From a virus, in IMG/VR virus record IMGVR_UViG_3300027996_000081, positions 1 through 37,937 of that record: 37,937 nt of DNA, one strand, 5' to 3'. Positions 31,386-37,937 of this stretch are shown piece after piece. Positions within the stretch are counted from its first letter, which is position 1. Every line of letters begins with the position of its first letter. The position numbers and the translations under genes are program-made. The notes below the pieces were generated by a model. That model was not told where the DNA came from. It did no database searches and saw nothing but the letters and a program-made list of their open reading frames with translations.

Positions 31386-31787
31386 TTAAAAATAATCTAT
31401 TTCTGGGTCAACATAAAATGAAGATGATTTATAATATGGTGCACCTGTTTTGAGGTAAATCCAACATTTATCATTTTTTACGTCATCTATTTCATCTACA
31501 ATATCATCAAACCATTTCTCAAATTGTTTATAATATTTATTATCTGTACCCAATTCCTCTAAATATTTTTCAGCTTCTTTTACCTTATAGTCTTCCGCAG
31601 CCCCTTTATCATCATCAAATTTATACCAGTGATTAAATCTTCTGAAAAACGGATATCTATCGTCACCTTTCCACCAGTCCTCAACTTCTTGAGCTACTAT
31701 CACAGCGTGTTTGTAATCGTAATCCACACCACCCGTATCGGTATCAACTGTCTCCTCCACTAATATTTTTTTTATTAATTTTTTCAT
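31386..31787 (-). CDS. Predicted internal virion protein, five-paralog family member
   Basis: A 133-aa protein with the shortest tag: MKKLIKKILVEET, L-V-E at 9-11. Body: VAQEVEDWWKGDDRYPFFRR, then FNHWYKFDDDKGAAEDYK, then FEKWFDDIVDEIDD, ending FYVDPEIDYF. It is strongly acidic in the second half. It lies 6 nt after the gene at 31794. The family is unknown. The conserved pattern (WW, DDD.AA, IVDEI, VDPEID) suggests a compact helical fold with a short C-terminal strand. Confidence 0.8.
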   Translation of the reverse strand: MKKLIKKILVEETVDTDTGGVDYDYKHAVIVAQEVEDWWKGDDRYPFFRRFNHWYKFDDDKGAAEDYKVKEAEKYLEELGTDNKYYKQFEKWFDDIVDEIDDVKNDKCWIYLKTGAPYYKSSSFYVDPEIDYF

Positions 31788-31793
31788 AATAAC

Positions 31794-32228
31794 CTACCAA
31801 TCAGTGTCCACATAAAATTTCTTATTATTACCGTCTCTTAAAGAAGATTCTAAATAACAATAATTCTGAAACGCTAAATCATCAATTTCATCCTCTATAC
31901 AATCGAACCATTTAACAAAATCGGTATAATAGTGGTTATCACTCCCCAGTTGTCTCAACCATGTATTAGACATATTTTTCTCATATTCTTTTGCAGCATC
32001 ATCATAATCATCAATGAAATCATTTTCAAAACGTTCAAAAAAGTCAATTCTCTTTTGACTTCTCCACCACACGTCAACTGCATTAGCGATTTCTAACGCT
32101 TTAACTTTATCTTTTTTTTCTTTTTGAAAAAAGTGTTGATCGTTATTACCAGATGTACTGGGCCAGTATTTTCTAGGGCTGCGTTCGGTGCGTTGCTCTA
32201 TTAATATTTTTTTTATTAATTTTTTCAT
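31794..32228 (-). CDS. Predicted internal virion protein, diverged five-paralog family member
   Basis: About 144 aa, taking the start at MKKLIKKILIEQ (32228). An upstream in-frame ATG at 32255 would overlap the previous gene, and its extra residues do not match the family. The tag ends L-I-E at 9-11. Body: IANAVDVWWRSQKRIDFFER, then DDYDDAAKEYEKN, then FVKWFDCIEDEIDD, ending FYVDTDW. The usual C-terminal VDPEID is worn down to VDTDW. It lies 4 nt after the gene at 32233. It is the most divergent of the five paralogs. Confidence 0.75.
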   Translation of the reverse strand: MKKLIKKILIEQRTERSPRKYWPSTSGNNDQHFFQKEKKDKVKALEIANAVDVWWRSQKRIDFFERFENDFIDDYDDAAKEYEKNMSNTWLRQLGSDNHYYTDFVKWFDCIEDEIDDLAFQNYCYLESSLRDGNNKKFYVDTDW

Positions 32229-32232
32229 TTTA

Positions 32233-32682
32233 TCAAACGTCAATTTCGGGGTCAACCCTATAGGAAGAACTTACACCATCCCCTGTTAACCTCAAAGATA
32301 CTATATCTTGGTAATTATCATCTATTTCATCTACAATATCATAAATAAAGTTTTTAAGTTGTCCATAATATAAGTTATCGTTCCCAACCTCCCTATTTAA
32401 ATCATCCATAGCCTTATCTCTATATGACTTTGCAGCTGCGCTATCAGCATCATTCGCAAATTGGAACTTGGAAAAAAAATCATGGTAACCCTTATATTTA
32501 CCTTTTCGTATATTAGTCCAATCACTACTACCACCCCACCAATCCTCTATATTTTTAGCAAAGTTAGATGCGGTATCATAATCAGAATTTCCATCATATT
32601 GTTCTTTTATTACTTTTTTTACAATACGTCTTAAATCTGACTCTGTTAGATTTATAACTTTTCCGTTTTTCTTAATTTTCAT
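32233..32682 (-). CDS. Predicted internal virion protein, first five-paralog family member
   Basis: A 149-aa protein. The shared tag is LTESDLRRIVKKVIKEQ (I-K-E at 25-27). Body: FAKNIEDWWGGSSDWTNIR, then DADSAAAKSYRDKAMDDL, then YYGQLKNFIYDIVDEIDD, ending YRVDPEIDV. It leads the array, with a late-type motif 27 nt upstream. Both ends of the gene match the gene at 30359 at nucleotide level while the middles differ. The function is unknown. Confidence 0.8.
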   Translation of the reverse strand: MKIKKNGKVINLTESDLRRIVKKVIKEQYDGNSDYDTASNFAKNIEDWWGGSSDWTNIRKGKYKGYHDFFSKFQFANDADSAAAKSYRDKAMDDLNREVGNDNLYYGQLKNFIYDIVDEIDDNYQDIVSLRLTGDGVSSSYRVDPEIDV

Positions 32683-32685
32683 AAT
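32599..32685 (-). repeat. Copy 3 of the N-terminal tag repeat
   Basis: It encodes residues 1-28 of the 149-aa gene and is nearly identical (about one base difference) to the block at 30239-30325, although the two proteins have unrelated bodies. Confidence 0.85.
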
Positions 32686-32708
32686 ATGTTAATATTACTA
32701 TCTTTTTA

Positions 32709-32716
32709 TATAAATA
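32709..32716 (-). promoter_or_regulatory. Late-type promoter motif, first unit of the paralog array
   Basis: The minus strand reads TTATATTTATATAAAAAGAT, 27 nt before the start at 32682. This is the same block as at 30868. It begins soon after the stop of the 294-aa gene at 32735. Confidence 0.6.
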
Positions 32717-32734
32717 TAAGTTACTTATAAAAAG

Positions 32735-33619
32735 TTACTTCTTAATTAATTTTGTATCAACGAATTGTTTCTCCCATTCCGAAATATGACCTTCACCAAT
32801 AAAATAAATTCCACACTCTAAATTATTTTTAATATGTTCCCTTCTTCCTTCGGTTGCGGTATCCGCCATATTAACCAATAAATTATTCCCTTCTTTATAT
32901 CCATAGTTATCTCTATCATCCCACATCATTAAAAACCCAGTATTGATAAATTTTCTTATATTTTCATCTGTGGGTGGCGCTTCTAATAAGGACATTATGG
33001 TATCAGAGTTTGGTGTTCCCTTAATTTGATCAATAAACCATCCCTTTTCTTCGTCATTATAATCCAAACTATCATCCCAAAACATTGTAACGCCACTACC
33101 TTTCATTATTAATTCCTTTATACTATTGGGTGGGTTATCACTTAATTTTTCCAATTCAGATTTTAATATTTTATCTTGATTATTCCCCCATTGTCCTTCT
33201 CCTTGACCGCCATTGGAAAAGAATGTATACATATGAGTTTTTTTATAATCATTTCCTTTAGATTCAATTTCTTCACCGCTGGGTTCATAAGAATCATTAC
33301 AATTAACATTATTTATCCCAATATCATTAAAGAAATGTTCAATGTTATTTAAATCGTCCCCACCAGACCCTTCATAGTAATAACCGCAATTCGTTGCAAT
33401 TGATTTTATTTTATCTATTTGTGATGAATTAATATCTTCTTTTGTTAAATAATTTTCTTTATTTTTATCAAAATGATCCACACCTATTATAATACTATCT
33501 TGTTTTGGTCCTTGTATAATAATTGTACCATGATTGTTTGATGGGGTAATTTCATCTTCTTCTTTAATTAACCCCATTATGGACTTAATTCTGTTAATCT
33601 CTTCGTTTAATGTTTTCAT
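32735..33619 (-). CDS. Predicted processed virion protein, 294 aa
   Basis: Begins MKTLNEEINRIKSIMGLIKE, a tag of the INEEINRIKS type ending I-K-E at 18-20. It is close to the tags of the 562-aa protein and the internal module of the 1322-aa protein. The body is acidic and soluble: GTIIIQGPKQDSIIIGVDHF, then a Gly/Asn-rich stretch, then two MFWDD/MMWDD segments and a late CGIYFIGEGHISEWEKQF. No known family is recognised. Its start overlaps the upstream HAD-like gene by four bases (ATGA), so translation is coupled. Confidence 0.75.
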   Translation of the reverse strand: MKTLNEEINRIKSIMGLIKEEDEITPSNNHGTIIIQGPKQDSIIIGVDHFDKNKENYLTKEDINSSQIDKIKSIATNCGYYYEGSGGDDLNNIEHFFNDIGINNVNCNDSYEPSGEEIESKGNDYKKTHMYTFFSNGGQGEGQWGNNQDKILKSELEKLSDNPPNSIKELIMKGSGVTMFWDDSLDYNDEEKGWFIDQIKGTPNSDTIMSLLEAPPTDENIRKFINTGFLMMWDDRDNYGYKEGNNLLVNMADTATEGRREHIKNNLECGIYFIGEGHISEWEKQFVDTKLIKK

Positions 33620-34437
33620 TTCTTAATTATTATTCTTTTCTTTTTGGGGTTCTGTGGATCTGAAGTATCGTACACCAAAAACCTTATCTCTGGATATTTT
33701 TGTTTTAATTTTTCTTCTATTAACTTTTCAACAACCTCAACGTTACTGATATCATCATCACTAAACCCAATACTAATACCTTCAAAGTCATCGGTATCTT
33801 GATATGAACTAACTCTATCTACAACCCTATCGACAAAATCTTCGAACGCTATCTTCTTACCCTCTTCTGGGTTTGTGGAATCTATATCCAACCCCCATTT
33901 ATTAATAAACTCTTCTGAAGAAACTGGGTGGTAATCTTGTAAATTAAGATATTCGTCTATTGTTACCCCATTTAAATTGTTTTTCATCTCTTCTTGTTCA
34001 TCATAATTAAAAGATTTTCGAATAATTAACTTTATACCGTCTTTAATCGCTCGTGGCGGGTTTGATCTAGCTGTTATAATAGAGAAGTCGCTACCACTAA
34101 TTAAAGCCTCTTTAAACTTATTAAAACTAGGTCCATAACTACGACTATCTAACGCTTCTTCAGTGTCACTTATAAAAGCATCATATCCTTCAAAATCTTT
34201 AAATGATTCACCCTCATTATCATTTAAAAATCTAAACTCCGTACCTAACTTATGTCTAATACTTCTAAATTCTTCTGTTGATACGGATACTGGAACCCAA
34301 GCTAAACCATTAACGTTATAATCCAAATGAATTCTTGTTGACATCATAAGAATGTTATCGTCCCAATCAAAAGAGTAAGCTCTTTTTTTAAATTCTTTTA
34401 ATAATTTATATTGAGATTCGGTAAGTTTAACTTTCAT
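33616..34437 (-). CDS. HAD-like hydrolase with an N-terminal tag
   Basis: About 273 aa from the start MKVKLTESQYKLLKEF. A longer in-frame start at 34473 would run through the sheath terminator and is rejected. HAD superfamily motifs are in order: FDWDDN with D24 and D26 (nucleophile and acid/base), SIITARS with T122, K194/K195, and GFSDDD with D227-D229. It should therefore hydrolyse a phosphate ester or phosphoryl group. The substrate is not evident. The first 16 residues, ending L-K-E at 13-15, look like the tag of the neighbouring unknown proteins. A late-type motif lies 6 nt before ATG. ATGA coupling to the next gene suggests the two are made together. Confidence 0.8.
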   Translation of the reverse strand: MKVKLTESQYKLLKEFKKRAYSFDWDDNILMMSTRIHLDYNVNGLAWVPVSVSTEEFRSIRHKLGTEFRFLNDNEGESFKDFEGYDAFISDTEEALDSRSYGPSFNKFKEALISGSDFSIITARSNPPRAIKDGIKLIIRKSFNYDEQEEMKNNLNGVTIDEYLNLQDYHPVSSEEFINKWGLDIDSTNPEEGKKIAFEDFVDRVVDRVSSYQDTDDFEGISIGFSDDDISNVEVVEKLIEEKLKQKYPEIRFLVYDTSDPQNPKKKRIIIKK

Positions 34438-34442
34438 ATTCT

Positions 34443-34450
34443 TATAAATA
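34443..34450 (-). promoter_or_regulatory. Late-type promoter motif before the HAD-like gene
   Basis: The minus strand reads GAATATTTATAAGAATATG, with the start codon at 34437. The leader would be very short or absent. It lies just downstream of the sheath terminator. Confidence 0.5.
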
Positions 34451-34461
34451 TTCTTGGAAAT

Positions 34462-34486
34462 AAAAAAACCCACATATAGTGGGTTT
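34462..34486 (-). terminator. Terminator of the tail sheath gene
   Basis: AAACCCAC (34466-34473) and GTGGGTTT (34479-34486) are perfect 8-bp arms with a 5-nt loop. On the minus strand the second arm runs into seven T. It lies about 25 nt after the sheath stop codon. Confidence 0.85.
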
Positions 34487-34510
34487 AATTATTAATTGTT
34501 TATTTTATTT

Positions 34511-37390
34511 TTAGATATCATCAAAGTTTGCACCAGTGTTAGTGATGTTAAATTCGATACTAATGTATTCTAACGATCTTGTTGGTTTGATAAATACCCT
34601 ACCATTTAACTCATTTCTATCAATTGATTCTGGAGTATCATCCAACGTTACCCTAAAGTCTGTTAAACCTCTTTCCTTTCTAATGTTATCCAAAATTGGA
34701 TTAACTAAACTTAAGAACTGATTTCTAACAACCTCATCATTTTGTTCAAATAACAATCTGATTGAAACCGCTGATATAAGTTTTCTAGCTTGTAACAACA
34801 ATCTTCTAACATTAATTCTGTTAAGAGCTGTTTCTTTAACTTGTAACGTTTTGTTACCAAAGATTACAACACCAACATCAGAGAATGTAGCCATTGGGTT
34901 AATTCTTCCTTCATATAAAGTATCTCTATCATCCAATCTAAGTTTCACTCTCGCTTTAACTGCGTTTGTTGTTCCTCTATTTAAACCAGCTGCTGCGAAC
35001 CAAGGGAACGCTACGTTATCTGTCAGTGCAATGTTTCTCATAACCTCAACAGTAGGTGGTAACCATACGTATCTGTTATTTTCTGTATCATTCATCTGTA
35101 ACCATGGCCAGTATGTAGCTGAATAGTTTGAATCGATTCCCGAATCTTCTACTAAGTCAACCGCCTCACCGACAGTTAATGCTACGTTATCTGCATCAAC
35201 ATCTGGTGTGGTCATAACATAAAGCGAATCTGCTCTATCAACCTCAACCATATCCACAGCACCCTCTACTAAACTAATTTGATTCTGTAAATCTAACCCT
35301 GGTGAAGCGAATACATTAATGTTAACCGCTTCTGGGTTATTATATGTATAAATACCATCTAAGAATGCGTAGTAATCAGAAGTAATACCATCATCTCCCT
35401 CAGAAGTAACATACGTATCAAACAAACCACTTTGGAACCCTACAGATCCTTTACTACCAGTTTTAGTGTAACTATCACCGTTTGTTCTTTGTGTTCTATA
35501 TTCATCCCACCCATCATATCCACCGAAAGGTGTGAATGTAAATTTCCTAGCTGCTAATTTTTCATATGGTCCACCGACTAAACCACTGTCTGTAGTAAAT
35601 GCTGATACACCAACTTGTAATGATGGTGTGTATGTGTTAACACCCGCATCAATAACACCGCTAGTTGAGTTCACATCTAAATGGAACCCATCTGTTCTAC
35701 CACTATATGTGTTTTTACCGTTAGCATCGGTAATACCAACACTAACTTTTTTTATACCTTTATAATCGAAGAAGTCTTGATCAACACCTATAGTTGAATT
35801 TAACCCTAAATAAGTTTTTCTTAGTTTAGAGGTAGTAAATTCAGAATAAGCAGTTTTATATTCTATCTTTGGTGCGATTGCGGTACGATTACTACCTACA
35901 TATGTTCTATTTAACACACCCTCGAATCCAGCTGGAAAATGATTCTTTAAATCTGGATCATTTTCATCGTACAACTCAACCATTATATATTTACTTCTTA
36001 ACGGATATTCACCATCAGTAGTACCAATTTTTCTAGCTATGTAACCATTTGATGTACTATCCATAGATAAGTTAGAGAATTTTTCTACAACTGACGGATT
36101 AGCGTCAGTGTCATTAAAGTTTCTAATCATTAAATCAAAAGTTTTGTTATCTGGTCTAATGTTTATAATTGAGAATTTAACGTCTTCGTTAGCCGCATTA
36201 CCATCTGATATCGTAATAAACCTAAATAGTCTTTGTAATGTGGAACCTGCACCTAAACCTTTAAGTTCCGATAAAACCCAAGGTGAATAAGCCGATAACC
36301 ATTTTTCTTTATAATCATTTAAGTTATCTGTAGTTGTTGAACCGATATTAACAAAATCAATATCTAACCCTCTTACCTTTTCGTTGGTAATTAAGTCTTC
36401 TAATACATTACCATAAATTTCTTCTACCCATAACTCAGTCTCTTTATCTTGAGGTGAACTACCGAATACTTTAGGTAAGTAATTTTTAGATGTTTTATCC
36501 ATTGAAACGTCATAATCAATAGATAACCCAGCACTAGTAGTACCTGTAATTTGGAAGGACGCTAATGAGTCACTTGGAAGGTTTGAGGTGTTAAACATCG
36601 CAACGTCTGTAGAACCAGTAATATCAAACACTAATTGTTCAGCTCCGTTATATGTCCCTCTCGATCTAAGTGTTGCAATCACGCTACCATCGATATCACT
36701 ATAACAACTAGCGGTGTATGATACCACAGTACCTGATGTTGTACCAGTTACAAACCCTGGTGTAGTTCCCGTTGCGATTACTTCCATATCAAAAGTAGCC
36801 CCACTAAAAGTACAAGCTGTTTCATCTTTTATATATGCTGGTGTGGTAATTGATATTGTACTACCCGTATCCAATAAACCAATAGATGTAAATGATGGGG
36901 TTATCTGACCAGCATCATATAGTGCTTGTAAATTAGCGTCACCTACAAAGTCCATAGTTATTGGAGTCCCTGCGGTTGTTGCAGTATAATTTAAAAGTGG
37001 GTTAGGCGAACTTGTAGAACCACTAGCTTCTGTTGCTGGATCGTGTGCCGCATCCAACGTTATACTCCACGCATTTCCTGCGTCATAACCAGACAAACCT
37101 AAAACCCTACTTACCCATAGTTGGTTTGTTTGAGTTAAAAATGATTTTGCAATGTAATTGAGTTCATATTTTTGAAACCCATTACCTTTAAATTTTTCAG
37201 CGTTTAACCCACCAAAATAACTAATAAACTCATCGTAATTAGAAATAAAGACTGGTTCAAAAGCTGGTCCTTTAGGTGTTTCCCCTAATAACCCTAATGT
37301 AGTTACCCCTACTTGTCTAGTTACGAATGTTAAATCCTTCTCTGATGTAAAAACACCTGGACTTACAAATATTCTATCTGTTGATGCCAT
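34511..37390 (-). CDS. gp18: Tail sheath protein (T4 gp18-like)
   Basis: A 959-aa protein, longer than T4 gp18 (659 aa). The N-terminus is characteristic: PGVFTSEKDLTFVTRQVGVT, then LLGETPKGPAFEPVFISNYD, then FGGL, then YIAKSFLTQTNQLWVSRVLG. The C-terminal core is also typical: WLPPTVEVMRNIA near 750, then LYEGRINPMATFSDVGVVIF, then RRLLLQARKLISAVSIRLLF, then FIKPTRSLEYISIEFNI. The extra length is mostly a beta-rich, Ser/Thr/Gly-rich insertion at about 115-310, probably on the outside of the sheath. It contracts around the tube to drive DNA delivery. It is a single-gene unit with an upstream late-type motif and a strong terminator. Confidence 0.92.
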   Translation of the reverse strand: MASTDRIFVSPGVFTSEKDLTFVTRQVGVTTLGLLGETPKGPAFEPVFISNYDEFISYFGGLNAEKFKGNGFQKYELNYIAKSFLTQTNQLWVSRVLGLSGYDAGNAWSITLDAAHDPATEASGSTSSPNPLLNYTATTAGTPITMDFVGDANLQALYDAGQITPSFTSIGLLDTGSTISITTPAYIKDETACTFSGATFDMEVIATGTTPGFVTGTTSGTVVSYTASCYSDIDGSVIATLRSRGTYNGAEQLVFDITGSTDVAMFNTSNLPSDSLASFQITGTTSAGLSIDYDVSMDKTSKNYLPKVFGSSPQDKETELWVEEIYGNVLEDLITNEKVRGLDIDFVNIGSTTTDNLNDYKEKWLSAYSPWVLSELKGLGAGSTLQRLFRFITISDGNAANEDVKFSIINIRPDNKTFDLMIRNFNDTDANPSVVEKFSNLSMDSTSNGYIARKIGTTDGEYPLRSKYIMVELYDENDPDLKNHFPAGFEGVLNRTYVGSNRTAIAPKIEYKTAYSEFTTSKLRKTYLGLNSTIGVDQDFFDYKGIKKVSVGITDANGKNTYSGRTDGFHLDVNSTSGVIDAGVNTYTPSLQVGVSAFTTDSGLVGGPYEKLAARKFTFTPFGGYDGWDEYRTQRTNGDSYTKTGSKGSVGFQSGLFDTYVTSEGDDGITSDYYAFLDGIYTYNNPEAVNINVFASPGLDLQNQISLVEGAVDMVEVDRADSLYVMTTPDVDADNVALTVGEAVDLVEDSGIDSNYSATYWPWLQMNDTENNRYVWLPPTVEVMRNIALTDNVAFPWFAAAGLNRGTTNAVKARVKLRLDDRDTLYEGRINPMATFSDVGVVIFGNKTLQVKETALNRINVRRLLLQARKLISAVSIRLLFEQNDEVVRNQFLSLVNPILDNIRKERGLTDFRVTLDDTPESIDRNELNGRVFIKPTRSLEYISIEFNITNTGANFDDI

Positions 37391-37427
37391 TTAATTTTAT
37401 TTTTTTATATTATATTATGTAATTCTT

Positions 37428-37439
37428 TATTTATAAATA
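37428..37439 (-). promoter_or_regulatory. Late-type promoter motif before the sheath gene
   Basis: The minus strand reads CATATTTATAAATAAAGAAT, matching the repeated pattern including the downstream ATAAAGA. The 12 bp TATTTATAAATA is a palindrome, so TATAAATA, the T4 late promoter sequence, is also present on each strand. The start at 37390 lies 38 nt downstream. Confidence 0.6.
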
Positions 37440-37487
37440 TGCGAGTTTTTTTGAAAAATTTTATTTTATTGTTATATAACAACAAAT

Positions 37488-37535
37488 AGTATGAATTTTA
37501 TCATACTTTTGTCATACTTACAGTATTTATAGTAT
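37488..37535. promoter_or_regulatory. Array of five AGTAT/ATACT half-sites, probable operator of the RHH gene
   Basis: Half-sites lie at 37488 (AGTAT), 37503 (ATACT), 37514 (ATACT), 37522 (AGTAT) and 37531 (AGTAT). AGTATG/CATACT and ATACT/AGTAT pairs form inverted repeats. The array ends at the ATG of the small ribbon-helix-helix gene, as in self-repressed genes of the Arc/MetJ type. A TATTTATA core (37524-37531) is embedded in it. Confidence 0.55.
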
Positions 37536-37694
37536 ATGAAAAGGGATAAAAACTTGAAAATAACACCGCAAACCCATAAACTTTTAAAAGAGTATTGTGA
37601 AAAAAATGGACTTAAGATGTTCGCATACGTAGAAAAGCTTATAAAAGAGAAATGTACCGTAAAGAAAGATATCTATGGTGATGATATTAACTAG
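37536..37694 (+). CDS. Small ribbon-helix-helix DNA-binding protein
   Basis: A 52-aa protein beginning MKRDKNLKITPQTHKLLKEY. The layout fits the Arc/MetJ ribbon-helix-helix fold: a short basic strand (NLKITPQT), helix A (HKLLKEYCEKN), then helix B (MFAYVEKLIKEKC). Such proteins act as dimers, with the strand in the major groove. The start codon follows directly on an array of repeated half-sites, which suggests autorepression. Its last 8 nt overlap the end of the convergent right-edge gene. It is one of only three plus-strand genes in the window. The regulated genes beyond itself are not known. Confidence 0.7.
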   Translation: MKRDKNLKITPQTHKLLKEYCEKNGLKMFAYVEKLIKEKCTVKKDIYGDDIN

Positions 37695-37937
37695 ACCATT
37701 TACTCACACCATCATAAACTAATCTAGGTTTTTTCCTACGAGCCAACTCATATGTTTTATAATATTTTTGTTTGGCTGATTCATACCCCTCATCCCACCA
37801 TTCTGTCATGGCTTCTTTATTAAAGACTAATGAGTTGTTGGTTAGTTTTCTTGGTGTATAATAAAAGTTAATTTTAACATCACCTTTTATTTTAGCTTTA
37901 AGGTTAGCTATACGAATATCATCTCTACCAATCTCTG
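37687..37937 (-). CDS. C-terminal part of an unknown gene, cut by the window edge
   Basis: An open frame of 82 codons enters from the right edge and stops at 37687 (TAA). Its translation includes RDDIRIANLKAKIKGDVKIN, then FYYTPRKLTNNSLVFN, then EAMTEWWDEGYESAKQKYYK, ending LVYDGVSKWSS. It is basic and rich in aromatic residues. No family is recognised from this piece. Codon usage and the absence of stops over 250 bp support a real gene. It is convergent with the ribbon-helix-helix gene. Confidence 0.65.
   Translation of the reverse strand, partial: EIGRDDIRIANLKAKIKGDVKINFYYTPRKLTNNSLVFNKEAMTEWWDEGYESAKQKYYKTYELARRKKPRLVYDGVSKWSS

Noticed and set aside
32229-32255. Longer start (MTPKLTFDK) for the gene ending at 31794
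   Set aside because: It lies in the end of the upstream gene and the extra residues do not align with the paralogs, which begin MKKLIKKIL.
34438-34473. Longer start (MGFFISKNIYKN) for the HAD-like gene
   Set aside because: Its first codons are the sheath terminator hairpin, and the tag-like sequence begins at the second Met (34437).

Overview
The window looks like the tail and virion-accessory region of a large T4-like (contractile-tailed) phage that infects a Bacteroidetes, probably flavobacterial, host. The DNA is very AT-rich. The phage assignment rests on a tail sheath protein, a gp19-type tail tube, a gp53-type baseplate protein, a T4 gp26/gp51-like assembly protein, a tape-measure protein and a baseplate hub. 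The host assignment rests on three copies of TATATTTGTAA, which contains the Bacteroidetes -7 box TAnnTTTG, upstream of genes, and on A-rich leaders without Shine-Dalgarno sequences.

Layout. Almost everything reads on the minus strand, so it runs from right to left. At the right edge are a cut-off gene and a small plus-strand ribbon-helix-helix gene with its own half-site array. Then come the sheath (34511-37390) with a terminator, a HAD-like enzyme plus an unknown protein (32735-34437), and a tandem array of small proteins (29870-32682), five of which share one body family. A plus-strand island follows, with a secreted protein and a homing endonuclease. Next are the tail tube, a second homing endonuclease, and three large accessory proteins (17674-25849). 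The tail morphogenesis block comes after: chaperone-like protein with an apparent frameshift extension, unknown protein, tape measure, large OmpA-domain baseplate protein, gp53, and a 1862-aa hub with a GH19-like domain. The left end holds a few small unknown genes, a three-gene operon, a 46-aa membrane protein and a truncated gene.

How it works together. The recognised tail proteins form a conventional contractile tail. Interleaved with them are 13 proteins that share a short N-terminal module: a charged amphipathic helix ending in (L/I)-x-E. This is the form of the capsid-targeting sequence and prohead-protease site of T4 internal proteins. The recognised tail proteins lack it. The most interesting hypothesis is that these 13 proteins are processed virion proteins, perhaps carried in the head and injected. 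They include a HAD-like enzyme, peptidoglycan-binding/MORN proteins, membrane-segment proteins and the five-paralog array.

Regulation. Most minus-strand transcription units begin with a repeated motif (gene sense ATATTTATA, often followed by ATAAAGA) about 6-42 nt before the start codon, probably a phage late promoter. The genes with TATATTTGTAA are probably read by host polymerase. No tRNA, rRNA, CRISPR array or insertion sequence was recognised.
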